DNA of 64,000 bases from the NCBI GenBank assembly GCA_965205155.1, contig OZ242033.1:2418001-2482000 (forward strand), given 5' to 3'. This document shows, one piece after another, positions 25,175 to 34,174 of the stretch (the first letter of the stretch is position 1; each line of letters begins with the position of its first letter). The stretch is from Aldehydirespirator sp965205155. Lineage in GTDB: Bacteria; Actinomycetota; Acidimicrobiia; Acidimicrobiales; Aldehydirespiratoraceae. Below the pieces are notes generated by a model that saw only the letters and a program-made list of their open reading frames with translations, searched no databases and was not told where the DNA came from. The position numbers and the translations under genes were made by a program.

Positions 25175-25249
25175 CGGGCTGTGGCGCAGCTTGGTTAGCG
25201 CGTCGGTCTGGGGGACCGAAGGTCGGGAGTTCAAATCTCCCCAGCCCGA
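25175..25249 (+). tRNA. tRNA-Pro (anticodon GGG)
   Basis: A 75-base cloverleaf without encoded CCA. The acceptor CGGGCTG pairs with CAGCCCG, discriminator A. The D arm is GCGCAGCTTGGTTAGCGC, the anticodon stem TCGGT/ACCGA encloses CTGGGGG with anticodon GGG, and the T arm is GGGAGTTCAAATCTCCC. Confidence 0.96.
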
Positions 25250-25462
25250 CAAATAATGCCTAAGGTCTCGGGGGCGTCTTGCACGGCTTCGGCCACCGCA
25301 CGGAACGGCGCGACCCGCTTCCCGTCGTAGCGACGCAGTGTGGCGGCAATGTCCATCGCGGGCAGTTGGCTTGCCAGTTCGACCGGTGCAAGGTGCGCAG
25401 ACAATCGGCAGGCGCGGACATCGGTGATCGGCGAGGATCTCCGCCACTGCGAGGTCTGCTTG
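25231..25462 (-). pseudogene. possible gene remnant next to tRNA-Pro
   Basis: Reading the complement, an in-frame stretch with protein-like composition runs from about 25440 to a TGA at 25231 inside the tRNA. It includes VELASQLPAMDIAATLRRYD and FRAVAEAVQDAPETLGI. From the ATG at 25354-25356 it has 41 codons. No family recognised, no ribosome site, and the end inside a tRNA gene argues against a working gene. A decayed fragment left at a tRNA insertion site is one explanation. Confidence 0.2.
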
Positions 25463-26206
25463 TCAGAAGGTGGCTGCGTCGGCTCCTAGCCACTTCGTGA
25501 TGAGGGCGTTCAAGGAGCCGTCGGCCTTCATCGACTCGATGGCGTCGTCGAGCTGACCCTTCAGCTTGTGGCCGTCGCGGACGCCGATGCCCAAGCCCAT
25601 GTCCAGCGGCACCTCCGGGCCCACGATGGCCAACTGGCCTTCGAGCTCGATCACGCTGTCCACCGCATAGGCGTGGTCCACGAGGATCGCGTCGACCTCG
25701 CCGTCGAGGAGCGCGTCGAGTCCGGTCCGGTCCGGCCCGAAGGCCTCGAACTCGATGCCCAGGCCCTCGAAGTAGTCGGAGTAGATGGTGTTGGCCGCCG
25801 CGCCCAGCCGGCCGCCGGCCGCCTCGTCTCCCGCCCCCTTGAGCGCCAGGTACACCGATGGGGTGGGCGGGTAGTAGGGCTCGGTGAAGTCGATGACGAT
25901 GTCCCGCTCCGCGGTGATGCTCATGCCTGCGATGATCGCGTCGAACTGCTCGTTGGCCAGGCTCGGGATCAGGGTCTCCCATTCATGTATGACCCACTCG
26001 CATTCCAGCTCGGCGCGGCGGCACAGCTCGTCGCCCAGTTCTCTCTCGAGCCCGTCGATCTCGCCCGAGTCGTTCACGAAGTTCAAGGGGTTGTAGTTGC
26101 CGGTGGTGGCCAGGACCGCGCTGTCCGTCCCTCCCGAACACGACGCCAGCAGAGCGACCAGGGCCGCGGCCAGCGCCGACACGACCAGGGCGCGGGCAAC
26201 CTCCAT
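25463..26206 (-). CDS. solute-binding lipoprotein, amino-acid ABC type (family 3)
   Basis: A 247-residue extracellular binding protein. A lipoprotein signal ends at LVALLASC (lipid-modified Cys about residue 23). The mature domain has the SBP_bac_3 pattern: YNPLNFVNDSGEIDGLERELGDEL, FDAIIAGMSITAERDIVIDFTEPYY, and a C-terminal MKADGSLNALITKWLGAD. It would capture a polar amino acid or similar solute. No permease or ATPase gene is adjacent, so it is an orphan here. Stop sits 200 bp after the tRNA. Confidence 0.85.
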   Translation of the reverse strand: MEVARALVVSALAAALVALLASCSGGTDSAVLATTGNYNPLNFVNDSGEIDGLERELGDELCRRAELECEWVIHEWETLIPSLANEQFDAIIAGMSITAERDIVIDFTEPYYPPTPSVYLALKGAGDEAAGGRLGAAANTIYSDYFEGLGIEFEAFGPDRTGLDALLDGEVDAILVDHAYAVDSVIELEGQLAIVGPEVPLDMGLGIGVRDGHKLKGQLDDAIESMKADGSLNALITKWLGADAATF

Positions 26207-26310
26207 TCGTCATACCCTAGGATGCGCGAAGGGCATATCGGCGGCCGGCGGTGGGGAGCAGAAGGAAACGTCTCGGTCCAGCTCAATGTCGTAGGTGGCC
26301 GCGGCGTGGT

Positions 26311-26970
26311 TCATTCTTCGACGGTCAGGGCTGACAGGTAGTCGAGGACCTCCTGCTCGGAGACTACGTCGGCGTACTTGGCGTCGAGATCGAACAGGTT
26401 GGACTCGTGGACCTGCGGGTCCCGGTCCCCGCAGGCGTCGCGCACCACTATGGGAACGAAACCGTGCTGGCAGGCGTCGAGCGCGGTGGCCCGGACACAG
26501 CCGCTGGTGGAGACGCCGGTGTGGATCAGCGTGTCGACCCCCATCGAAGTGAGCGTCGAGGCCAGGGACGTTCCGAAGAAGCTCGAGGCGTACTGCTTCA
26601 CCACCACGACCTCGTCGTCCGTCGGCGCCAGTCCTTCGCCGTAGTCGCCCAGCGGGTTGCCCCGGACGAGGCACTCCAACGCCCCGACCTTCCGGAAGAA
26701 GACTCCGCCGTCGGCACCGCCCGGCTGGAACTCGATCCTGGTGTGCAGAACCGGGATCCTGGCCGCCCGGGCCGCGGCCAGCACCCGTTGGCACGATGCT
26801 CGGGCGTCCTCCACCCCGGCGTAGAGGGGAGACGCGGGATCCAGGTAGGCCAGGCAGAAGTCGATCACCACCAGCGCCGGGCGAGTCCCGAACCCCAGTC
26901 GTCTGTTGAACCCTGCCTGCCGGTAGTCCTCGGCCAGCTCCTCGCCCGTCTTGGCTTCCCGCGACGTCAT
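26311..26970 (-). CDS. isochorismatase-fold cysteine hydrolase, N-carbamoylsarcosine amidase-like
   Basis: A 219-residue hydrolase. The triad is visible: Asp in ALVVIDFCLAYLD (about residue 37), Lys in VVKQYASSFFGTSLA (about 124) and nucleophilic Cys in HTGVSTSGCVRAT (about 158). The extended N-terminus and the STSGCVRATALDACQ motif are those of N-carbamoylsarcosine or maleamate amidohydrolases, which cleave small linear amides. Its ATG overlaps the stop of the upstream CaiB gene by 4 bp, so amide cleavage and CoA transfer are probably sequential steps. Confidence 0.85.
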   Translation of the reverse strand: MTSREAKTGEELAEDYRQAGFNRRLGFGTRPALVVIDFCLAYLDPASPLYAGVEDARASCQRVLAAARAARIPVLHTRIEFQPGGADGGVFFRKVGALECLVRGNPLGDYGEGLAPTDDEVVVVKQYASSFFGTSLASTLTSMGVDTLIHTGVSTSGCVRATALDACQHGFVPIVVRDACGDRDPQVHESNLFDLDAKYADVVSEQEVLDYLSALTVEE

Positions 26971-28160
26971 GCCACGATCCCGTCTGCCCGCAGCCGCTCG
27001 ATGACGTCCGCATCCAACCCGAGGATCTCGCCCAGCACCTCTTCATTGTGCTCACCCAGCCCAGGTCCCGACCAGTTGATCGAACCGGGGGTGTCGGACA
27101 GGCGGGGCACGACGTTCTGCATGGGGACCGACCCGAAGTCCGCACTGTCCACCCAGGCGATGGCTTGGCGAGCGGCGAAGTGCTCGTCGGCCAGCATCTC
27201 CGGGGCGCGGTACATCTGGCTGTTGGGGACGCCGTGTGCGTTGAGGTGCTGGTGCAGCCAGTCGGAGTCGACGGTGGCGGTCCACGCCGCGATGATCTCG
27301 TCCAGCTCCTGCTGGTGGTCGCCCCGGACGATGTGGGTGGCATAGCGGGGATCGGTGCCCAACTCGGGTCGGTCCATCGCCTCGGCCAGGCGCCGCCACA
27401 CGGTGTCCTGGTTGCCCGAGATGAGATGGACCTTCCCGTCGCGGGTCGGATAGGCGTTGGCCGGCGCGATGTTGGGAATCACCGAGCCGGTGCGCTCGCG
27501 GATGAACCCAGCCACGTGGTACTCGGTCAGCAGCGACTCCATTACGGCCAACACCGACTCGTACAGCGCCGCGTCGACGACCTGGCCCCGGCCGGTGCGC
27601 TCGCGGGCGTGCAGCGCGTCGAGCGTGCCGATGGTGGCGAACATGGCGGTGAGGGTGTCCCCGATGCTGATCCCGGTCCGGCTCGGCATCGAATCGGGAT
27701 CTCCGGTGGTGTAGCGGATGCCTCCGATCGCCTCGCCGATGGCGCCGAAACCGGGCTGGGCGGCGTACGGGCCGGTCTGGCCGTAGCCCGAGACCCGGGT
27801 GATGATCAGCCGGGGATTGGCCTCGTGGAGGACCTCGGGCGCGAGGCCCCATCTCTCCAACGTGCCCGGACGGAAGTTCTCCAGCAGCACGTCCGCCCCG
27901 GCCGCCAGCCTGCGCACCAGGTCCTGCCCGGCCGGCTCGCGCAGGTTGATGGTGACCGACTTCTTGCCTCGGCCCACAACCGGCCACCACAGCGACTTGC
28001 CGCCGGCCATCTCCTGGCCCCAGGCTCGCATGGGGTCGCCGGTCGGCGGCTCGACCTTGATCACCTCGGCGCCGTGGTCGGCCAGTTGCTGGCCGCAGAA
28101 CGGACCGGCCAGCAGCGTGCCCACCTCGACCACCCGAATGTCACTCAGTGCTCCGGGCAT
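26967..28160 (-). CDS. CaiB/BaiF family CoA-transferase
   Basis: A 397-residue class III CoA-transferase. DIRVVEVGTLLAGPFCGQQL is the N-terminus, ADHGAEVIKVEPPTGDPMR follows, then GKKSVTINLREPAGQ, VLLENFRPGTLERWGL, VSGYGQTGPYA and the conserved GRGQVVDAALYESV. I chose the ATG at 28158-28160, preceded by GGAGAGGGGG on the complement; an open frame of 97 further codons has no similarity. Start codon region overlaps that of the divergent HMG-CoA-lyase-like gene. Operon with the amidase gene. Confidence 0.9.
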   Translation of the reverse strand: MPGALSDIRVVEVGTLLAGPFCGQQLADHGAEVIKVEPPTGDPMRAWGQEMAGGKSLWWPVVGRGKKSVTINLREPAGQDLVRRLAAGADVLLENFRPGTLERWGLAPEVLHEANPRLIITRVSGYGQTGPYAAQPGFGAIGEAIGGIRYTTGDPDSMPSRTGISIGDTLTAMFATIGTLDALHARERTGRGQVVDAALYESVLAVMESLLTEYHVAGFIRERTGSVIPNIAPANAYPTRDGKVHLISGNQDTVWRRLAEAMDRPELGTDPRYATHIVRGDHQQELDEIIAAWTATVDSDWLHQHLNAHGVPNSQMYRAPEMLADEHFAARQAIAWVDSADFGSVPMQNVVPRLSDTPGSINWSGPGLGEHNEEVLGEILGLDADVIERLRADGIVA

Positions 28161-29145
28161 GATCCCCCTCTCCGTTATCCTCGGCCCCATCGCGACCGGG
28201 CCCAACCAGCACGCCGCACGCACCCGCATCGGCGACGACGGCGGAGCCGAGCGCGTCCAGATTGTGGATGTCGCCCCCCGCGACGGCCTCCAGGCCGACC
28301 CCGCCGACCTCAGCACTGCGCAGAAGGTGGGGCTGATCGAGCGCCTGGTCGCGGCCGGCCACACCCGGGTCGAGGCGGCCAGCTTCGTCAGCCCCAAGGC
28401 GGTGCCCAAGATGGCCGACGGCGAGGCGGTCATGGCCGGCGTGCCCCGCACCGAGGGTGTCAGCTACAGCGCGCTCGTGCTCAACCAGCGGGGAGTGGAG
28501 CGGGCCATCGAAGCGGGCGCCGACGAGGTGTGCGGGGTGGTGGTGGCCACCGAGACCTTCTCGCAGGCGAACCAGCGGGCCACGGTGGCCGAGTCGATCC
28601 AGCGGTGGCGGGCCATCTCCGACACGGCCCGGGCGGCCGGGATCCGCGCCGCGGTGACCGTGTCGGCAGTGTGCGGCTGCCCGTACGAGGGGCGGGTCGA
28701 CGCCGACCGGGTGCTGGGAATCGTGGCCGAGCTGGCCGAGACCCAACCCGACGAGGTGGCCCTGGCCGACACCATCGGCGTCGGGGTGCCCACCCAGGTG
28801 GCCGCCCTGTTCGAGGGCGCCGCCCAGCAGGCCCCCGACATCGTGCTGCGGGGCCACTTCCACAACACCCGCAACACCGCGCTGGCCAACATCGCGGCGG
28901 CCATCGAAGTTGGCGTGCGGGTGTTCGACTCCAGCCTCGGTGGGGTGGGCGGCTGCCCGTTCGCGCCTAGGGCCACCGGCAACGTCGCCACCGAGGAGGT
29001 GGTGTACATGGTGCACGAGATGGGTTTCGATACCGGGCTCGACCTCGACGTCCTGATCGAGGCCAGCACCTGGCTGGAGGATCAGCTCGGCCACCGCGTG
29101 CCCAGCCTGGTGGCTAAGGCCGGCGGATTCCCGCAGCCCCGCTGA
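28159..29145 (+). CDS. hydroxymethylglutaryl-CoA lyase-like enzyme
   Basis: A 328-residue TIM-barrel aldolase of the HMG-CoA lyase family, cleaving 3-hydroxy-3-methylacyl-CoA to acetyl-CoA plus a keto acid. Diagnostic stretches: VAPRDGLQ (catalytic Arg/Asp), VEAASFVSPKAVPKMAD, GHFHNTRNTALAN (metal His pair), and GVGGCPFAPRATGNVATEEV with the catalytic Cys. The ATG at 28159 overlaps the divergent CaiB start, and the family core begins only about 34 codons later (ERVQIVDVAPRD); no better ATG/GTG exists before the core, so the start is uncertain. Confidence 0.88.
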   Translation: MIPLSVILGPIATGPNQHAARTRIGDDGGAERVQIVDVAPRDGLQADPADLSTAQKVGLIERLVAAGHTRVEAASFVSPKAVPKMADGEAVMAGVPRTEGVSYSALVLNQRGVERAIEAGADEVCGVVVATETFSQANQRATVAESIQRWRAISDTARAAGIRAAVTVSAVCGCPYEGRVDADRVLGIVAELAETQPDEVALADTIGVGVPTQVAALFEGAAQQAPDIVLRGHFHNTRNTALANIAAAIEVGVRVFDSSLGGVGGCPFAPRATGNVATEEVVYMVHEMGFDTGLDLDVLIEASTWLEDQLGHRVPSLVAKAGGFPQPR

Positions 29146-29171
29146 ACCGCCCACCAGCGCGCCCGGCGCGT

Positions 29172-30632
29172 TCATGTGGGCCTCCTCTGGTAGCGGCCGC
29201 GGGGCAGTCCCACCACCTGGCCGCTGGCCAGGATGCGCTCGCCTCGCAGCCACACGTGGCGCACCCTGCCGTCTAGCTCGTGGCCCTCGAAGGGGGTGTA
29301 GCCCTGGCTCGACTCCGACTCGCCGGCCCGCACCACGTGGCTGGCCGCCGGGTCGAGCAGCGCGATGTCGGCGTCGTAGCCGACCCCGATGGTTCCCTTG
29401 GTGCCCAGCCCGAAGCGCCGGGCCGGGTTCCACGACAGCATCCGGGCCATCTCCACCAGCCCCAAGCCCCGCTTGGAGCCCTCCGAGTACAGGCCGTTCA
29501 GCAGGTACTCGGTGCCGCCGAAGCCGCTCTTGGCCAGCCAGATGTCGTCGGGGCTCTCGGCTGAGACCTTGGCCTCGGCCCGGCAGCAGGCGTGGTCGCT
29601 GACCACCCAGTGGGCGTCGCCGGCCAGCACGTGCTCCCACAGCGCCTCCACGTCGGCGCGGGGCCGGATAGGCGGGTTGACCTTGGCCCACGGGTCGCCC
29701 GCGGTCTCGATGTCGGCCAGCAGGTGCCCCACGGTGACCTCCCGGCGGAAGTCCACGTTCTCGAAGCACCGGTCCATCCGCAGGGCGGCGTCCATGGCCT
29801 TGGCCGACGACAGGTGCAACAGGTTGATGTTCACGACCTCGGTCTCGTGGGCCAGATACGCGGCGATCGTCACCGCCAGGCCCTCGGAGTGCGGCGGCCG
29901 GCCGGCCGAGTAGGCGGCCAGCCCCGACAGGCGGCCCTCGGCCTGGACCATCTTGGTGTAGGCGGTCATGATCTCGGCCGTCTCGCAGTGCATCGACAGC
30001 GACAGCACGTCGGCCAGCTCGGGCCGGTCGCGGCGCACCCCGGCCAGGCCCCTCATCACGAACTCGAAGTGGGCGAAGTCGTAGCGCTCGCCCGGCGGGA
30101 TCATCAGGAAGCTCGACTGGTCGTCGCTGGCGCCGTGCAGCCCGTGGCTGCCGTAGAACATGAAGATCTTGAACGAGGTCACCCCGTGCTCGTCCACCAA
30201 TGCGGGCATCTCGTCGATATGGGAGGCCTGCATCGGGGCCAGGTGCAGGGCGTAGTCCACGTAGCTGCGGCCCTCCATCAGGCCCAGCGCCTCGGGGACG
30301 AACTCGGCGTAGGGCCCGCCCCGGTTCAGGTAGTACTGGCCGGTGCGGACGTAGTTCAGCACGGTGGTGGTTCCGCCCTGGGCCGCGGCCCGGCTCTCGG
30401 TGGCCGCGTCCACATCCAGCGGGTTGTAGATCCCCATGTGGGTGTGGGCGTCCACCGAGCCGGGGAAGGCGATCAGACCGGTGGCGTCGAACACCTCGGC
30501 GGCGCCGGCCGTGGCCGCCAGCCCGGCGCTCAGGTGGCTGACCCGCCCGCCGGTGATGCCGATGTCCAGTTCGTCGGCGGTGCCCTGGTCGGGGCGGACG
30601 ACGGTGGCTCCGGTGATGACGGTGTCGATCAC
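29172..30632 (-). CDS. cyclic amidohydrolase, dihydropyrimidinase/hydantoinase-like
   Basis: A 486-residue metal-dependent amidohydrolase that opens cyclic amides, imides or ureides. DAHTHM (residues about 61-66) supplies the first metal ligands. TSFKIFMFYGSHG carries the Lys expected to be carboxylated, and HCETAEIM, LLHLSSAKAMD and SDHACC give further ligands. The last one-third has NPARRFGLGTKGTIGVGYDADI as in D-hydantoinases. Starts at GTG 30630-30632, overlapping the MmgE/PrpD stop. It is the last gene of a four-gene operon driven from 34.1 kb. An imidase role is plausible given the neighbours; the substrate is inferred. Confidence 0.87.
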   Translation of the reverse strand: MIDTVITGATVVRPDQGTADELDIGITGGRVSHLSAGLAATAGAAEVFDATGLIAFPGSVDAHTHMGIYNPLDVDAATESRAAAQGGTTTVLNYVRTGQYYLNRGGPYAEFVPEALGLMEGRSYVDYALHLAPMQASHIDEMPALVDEHGVTSFKIFMFYGSHGLHGASDDQSSFLMIPPGERYDFAHFEFVMRGLAGVRRDRPELADVLSLSMHCETAEIMTAYTKMVQAEGRLSGLAAYSAGRPPHSEGLAVTIAAYLAHETEVVNINLLHLSSAKAMDAALRMDRCFENVDFRREVTVGHLLADIETAGDPWAKVNPPIRPRADVEALWEHVLAGDAHWVVSDHACCRAEAKVSAESPDDIWLAKSGFGGTEYLLNGLYSEGSKRGLGLVEMARMLSWNPARRFGLGTKGTIGVGYDADIALLDPAASHVVRAGESESSQGYTPFEGHELDGRVRHVWLRGERILASGQVVGLPRGRYQRRPT

Positions 30633-32080
30633 GGGTCCTCCTCACCGGACGCAACGACGGCCAGCGGAGACAGCAACCCGGCGGCTGAGGGCACTGCGTC
30701 CACGCCCGCCAGGGTGTCGTACACCTCCTGGGCGGCGTCGTCGGCAACCAGACCGGCGATGTTGTCACGGTACTTGGTGGCCAGGTCCTCCTCGGAGAGC
30801 GGATCGTCGGGACCGCCCCGGTTGGCCAGCACCTCCTCGACCAGCGTTGCGCCATCGGTGGTGGTGACGGTCAGGCGGGCGGGGAGCTGCCACGGGTAGA
30901 TCGTCATCAGGCTGGGGTCTCCGGCCACATCGATCCGCGACATCAGCTTCCGCCGGGCGGGATCCCGGGCCAGGGTGTCGCTGAAGTCGGCCAGCCCCAC
31001 CCCCAGGCCGTTGCCGCCGAGAAGTCCCGCCGTCACTGTGTAGGGCCCGCTGAACTGGGCGTGGTATCCGGTCTCAGGCTTCTGTTTGGTGTCGATGGGC
31101 TCGCCGATGGTGCGGACCGTCGGGGGTGCCACCTCGAGGGTCGCCGATGCGATGTCGTCGGCTTCGAGGCCTCGCCGGCGCAGGCCGATGGCGGCGTCGA
31201 TGGCGGTGTGGGTGAAGTGGTTGGCCGGGTACGGCTTGTAGAAGATGCGGTCGGCCTCCCAGCGCTGTCCCAGATCGGCGGTGACTGCGCCGGCGGCGGC
31301 TCCGTCGCCCAGCAGCGCCCGGAACAGCCCGAACCGGCCCTCGATCGCGGTCGGCGGACCGGTGAAGCCCCGGACTGCGAGCTGCGCGGCGGTGACTCCC
31401 GCCCGTGCGGCCCACCCGCAGTGGAGCCGCTTCACCGTGCCGCCGGCCCGGTTGGCCTCGATGATGCCGCTGGCCATGCTGCAGGCGATGCCCATGGCGT
31501 CGGCGATGCGCTCGTCGTCGGCCTCCAGCAGCCGGGCCGCGGCCGCGGCCGATCCCACCGCTCCGCAGATCGAGGTGGCGTGCAGACCCCGCTCGAAGTA
31601 CACCGACTGGCGGGCGGCGGGGTCGTAGCCGCCCATGCCCAGGCGCACGGCCACCTCCAGGCCGACGGCTACGGCATCGACGAGGGCCGCGCCGGTCGCC
31701 TCCCGCCACTCGGCCACGGCCAGCGAGGCCGGCACGACCGACGCGCTGGGATGGAGGATGGACGGCAGGTGGGTGTCGTCGTAGTCCAGCGAGTGAGCCA
31801 GGACGCCGTTGACGAAGGCCGCCTCGGCCGCGGCCATCCTCTGGCCTGCGCCGATGGCGGTGGCCTGGTGGCCGGACTGCTGGGCGAGGGCGAACCCGGT
31901 GGCCGCCCGGGAGGTGTCCAGTGGGCAGGCCCGCACCGCTATCCCGACGATGTCGACGATGCGCGACGGGATCCCGGCCCGGATCTCCGGCGGCACCGGG
32001 CCATCGGCCAGCCGTGCGAGCTGCAGCAGGATCGGGCTCAGCGTCTCGGCCGCGCCGTTGCCGGACCGTTTCCGGCTCAT
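30629..32080 (-). CDS. MmgE/PrpD family protein
   Basis: A 483-residue member of the 2-methylcitrate dehydratase / aconitate isomerase-like family. Landmarks: FVNGVLAHSLDYDDTH (about 96-111), HPSASVVPASLA, GLEVAVRLG, GLHATSICGAVGSAAAAARL, KRLHCGWAARAGV (about 230-245), and FYKPYPANHFTHTAIDAA. Members catalyse hydration, dehydration or isomerisation of tricarboxylates and also decarboxylation (itaconate), so reaction is unsettled. ATG at 32078-32080 overlaps the cyclase stop; GTGA overlap with the amidohydrolase follows. Confidence 0.9.
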   Translation of the reverse strand: MSRKRSGNGAAETLSPILLQLARLADGPVPPEIRAGIPSRIVDIVGIAVRACPLDTSRAATGFALAQQSGHQATAIGAGQRMAAAEAAFVNGVLAHSLDYDDTHLPSILHPSASVVPASLAVAEWREATGAALVDAVAVGLEVAVRLGMGGYDPAARQSVYFERGLHATSICGAVGSAAAAARLLEADDERIADAMGIACSMASGIIEANRAGGTVKRLHCGWAARAGVTAAQLAVRGFTGPPTAIEGRFGLFRALLGDGAAAGAVTADLGQRWEADRIFYKPYPANHFTHTAIDAAIGLRRRGLEADDIASATLEVAPPTVRTIGEPIDTKQKPETGYHAQFSGPYTVTAGLLGGNGLGVGLADFSDTLARDPARRKLMSRIDVAGDPSLMTIYPWQLPARLTVTTTDGATLVEEVLANRGGPDDPLSEEDLATKYRDNIAGLVADDAAQEVYDTLAGVDAVPSAAGLLSPLAVVASGEEDP

Positions 32081-32901
32081 GCCAGAGCCAGCGGTCGGGC
32101 CGGGGACCCGGTCGCGCCGACGATGTTGAGGTGGGCCAGCACGAACGCGAATTCGTGCACCCCGTCGGCGGCGAGAGACTCCAGGTCCATCGTCTCGATG
32201 ATGTTGATTCCCCGCTCCACCAGCATCACCCGGTGGGCGGGCAGCAGCGCATGGCCCTGGCCGGCGGGGATGCGCTCGAACGCCAGCGTGTCGGCACCGA
32301 CGAGGGCCGCTCCCTGGTCTGCCAGCCATCGGGCGCCGGACTCGCCCACGCCGGGCACGCCCGTATCGGCGCCCCCGAAGAGCCCGACATCGTCGAAGTG
32401 CGCACCCCAGCCGCTGCGCACCAGCACGGCGTCGCCGGGACGCACCGGAGTCTGCTGGCGGGCGACCGTCCCCTCCAGCTCGGCCACGGTGATCTCGTGC
32501 CCGCCTTCGCAGAACTCCACACCCAGCAGGGCAGGCACGTCCAGCAGCACCCCCCGGCCCGCGAAAGGAGGTAGTTCGTCGATGCCCAGCACCTCGAAAC
32601 GTCCGCCCGACTGGGCTTGGAAGGCGTCGACGCCGCCGTGCAGTAGCCCCTGGTGGCTCACGTGGGCCAGCGCGTCCACGTGCGTGCCGACATGGCAGCC
32701 GGTGGTGAGCAGGTCGGCTGCGGCCGAGCCCCCGCAGGCTCGGGTCCGGTCGCCGTGGCGCCGGTCGAGGCAGTGGCGGAACGGGGGATGGTTGGGCGAC
32801 TGCGCCATGCCGTTTCGCATGGGGCGGCCCAGGTCGTACACGGTTGCCTCGGAGACCAGGTCGACCAGGCGGTCGGTCGGTCGGCCGGCGCCGGGGCTCA
32901 C
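32077..32901 (-). CDS. cyclase family protein (kynurenine-formamidase-like)
   Basis: A 274-residue metal hydrolase of the cyclase/formamidase family. The signature TTGCHVGTHVDALAHVS (HxGTHxDxxxH) near residue 70-86 provides the zinc ligands and nucleophile-activating residues. PVRPGDAVLVRSGW and the later DTLAFERIP are typical. Members hydrolyse N-formylkynurenine, cyclic amides or lactones. It starts at GTG 32899-32901, overlapping the CaiB stop (GTGA), inside the operon CaiB-cyclase-MmgE-amidohydrolase. Confidence 0.87.
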   Translation of the reverse strand: MSPGAGRPTDRLVDLVSEATVYDLGRPMRNGMAQSPNHPPFRHCLDRRHGDRTRACGGSAAADLLTTGCHVGTHVDALAHVSHQGLLHGGVDAFQAQSGGRFEVLGIDELPPFAGRGVLLDVPALLGVEFCEGGHEITVAELEGTVARQQTPVRPGDAVLVRSGWGAHFDDVGLFGGADTGVPGVGESGARWLADQGAALVGADTLAFERIPAGQGHALLPAHRVMLVERGINIIETMDLESLAADGVHEFAFVLAHLNIVGATGSPARPLALA

Positions 32902-34088
32902 GCCACCACCTTCCTGGCCCGCAACTCGGCGACACGGCCGGCATCCACTCCGACCTCTGCCAGCACCTCGTCGGTGTCGGCGCCCAGCGTCCTCCCGGTG
33001 TGGCGGACGGCGCCCGGCGTGGCCGACAGGCCGAACAACACGTTCTGCATCCGGATCGGTCCGAGGTCGGGATCGTCCACCGGGATGACTGCCTCGCGGG
33101 CCCGCACATGGGGATCCTCGACGTACTGCTCGGCGTCGTAGACCGGGGCCAGCGCCACCTCGGCCGCTGCGAACGCCTCGGTCACCTCGGCCAGAGAGCG
33201 GGCCGCGATCCAGGATCCCACGGCCCGGTCGATCTCGTCGGCGTGTTCGGCCCGGCCTGCTCCGGTGGAGAACCAGGGCGCCGCGGCCATGTCGCCCCGG
33301 CCCACCAGTTCCATGGCCCGGCGGGCGACCGGGTCGGCGCTGGTGGACACCGCCACCCAATGGCCGTCGGAGGTGAGGTAGGTGTTGCGGGGGGCGTTGT
33401 TGGTTGAGCGGTTGCCCGAACGCTGCGTGATGTGGCCGGTCTGGTCCCACACCACGATGTGGGGTCCGAGCGCGGTGGCCAGGGGCTCCAGGATCGACAG
33501 GTCAACCACCTGGCCCTCGCCGCTGGAGCGGCGGTGGTGCAGGGCCATCATCACTGCGGCCACTCCGCTGATGCCCGCCATGCTGTCGGCCAGGCCGAAG
33601 GGAGGCAGCGTCGGTGGCCCGTCGGGCACGCCGGTCATGTGGGCGAAGCCGCTCATCGCCTCGATCAGGGTGCCGAAGGCCGGCCGCCGGGCGTACGGTC
33701 CGGCTTGGCCGAAACCGGTGATCCGGCATAGGACCAGGCCGGGGTTGCGGGCCGACAGCACATCCCAGCCCAGTCCCCAGCGCTCGAGGGTTCCGGGCCG
33801 GAAGTTCTCGATCACCACGTCGGCGGTGGTGGCCAGCTCCAGGAAGACCTCGGCGCCCTCCGGGTCGCTCAGATCAAGGCCGATGCAGCGCTTGTTGCGG
33901 GCCACCATCTTCCACCAGAGGCCGTGGCCCTTCTTCTGGGGGCCGTGCCCCCGCAGGCTGTCACCCGCCTCGGGGTGTTCCACCTTGATCACGTCGGCGC
34001 CGAAGTCGGCCATGACCTGACCCATTAGCGGTCCGGCCAGCACGTTGGACGCGTCGATCACGCGGAGGTCCGCCAGAGGGCCATTCAT
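32898..34088 (-). CDS. CaiB/BaiF family CoA-transferase
   Basis: A 396-residue class III CoA-transferase and the first gene of a tight four-gene operon. DLRVIDASNVLAGPLMGQ, FGADVIKVEHPEAGDSLR, RNKRCIGLDLSDPEGA, VVIENFRPGTLERWGLG and CRITGFGQAGPYARRP are all family landmarks. The ATG at 34086-34088 starts directly at the conserved N-terminus. An operator-like motif (34091-34115) lies 3 bp upstream of the ATG, which suggests a near-leaderless, tightly repressed transcript. Divergent from the IclR gene. Confidence 0.9.
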   Translation of the reverse strand: MNGPLADLRVIDASNVLAGPLMGQVMADFGADVIKVEHPEAGDSLRGHGPQKKGHGLWWKMVARNKRCIGLDLSDPEGAEVFLELATTADVVIENFRPGTLERWGLGWDVLSARNPGLVLCRITGFGQAGPYARRPAFGTLIEAMSGFAHMTGVPDGPPTLPPFGLADSMAGISGVAAVMMALHHRRSSGEGQVVDLSILEPLATALGPHIVVWDQTGHITQRSGNRSTNNAPRNTYLTSDGHWVAVSTSADPVARRAMELVGRGDMAAAPWFSTGAGRAEHADEIDRAVGSWIAARSLAEVTEAFAAAEVALAPVYDAEQYVEDPHVRAREAVIPVDDPDLGPIRMQNVLFGLSATPGAVRHTGRTLGADTDEVLAEVGVDAGRVAELRARKVVA

Positions 34089-34090
34089 GC

Positions 34091-34115
34091 GGAACGCTGT
34101 TTCTCCCACAGGAAC
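34091..34115. promoter_or_regulatory. IclR operator candidate, copy 1
   Basis: GGAAC-GCT-GTTTC-TCCCACA-GGAAC, followed by ACCAG. Same layout as copies at 37623 and 44515. A further half-site GTGTTTC (34125-34131) makes a second pair with GGAACAC (34111-34117) over 7 bases. It lies between the divergent CaiB operon and the IclR gene, the usual place for an autoregulated operator. Confidence 0.65.
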
Positions 34116-34174
34116 ACCAGCGTAGTGTTTCTCAGCGAGGGCCTTGATGCCAACCACCCAGGAGGTATCGTCTC

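Noticed and set aside
28141..30855. 904-codon minus-strand open frame over the lyase and amidohydrolase genes
   Set aside because: Reads as Arg/Pro/Gly-rich shadow; the real frames here have full family motifs.
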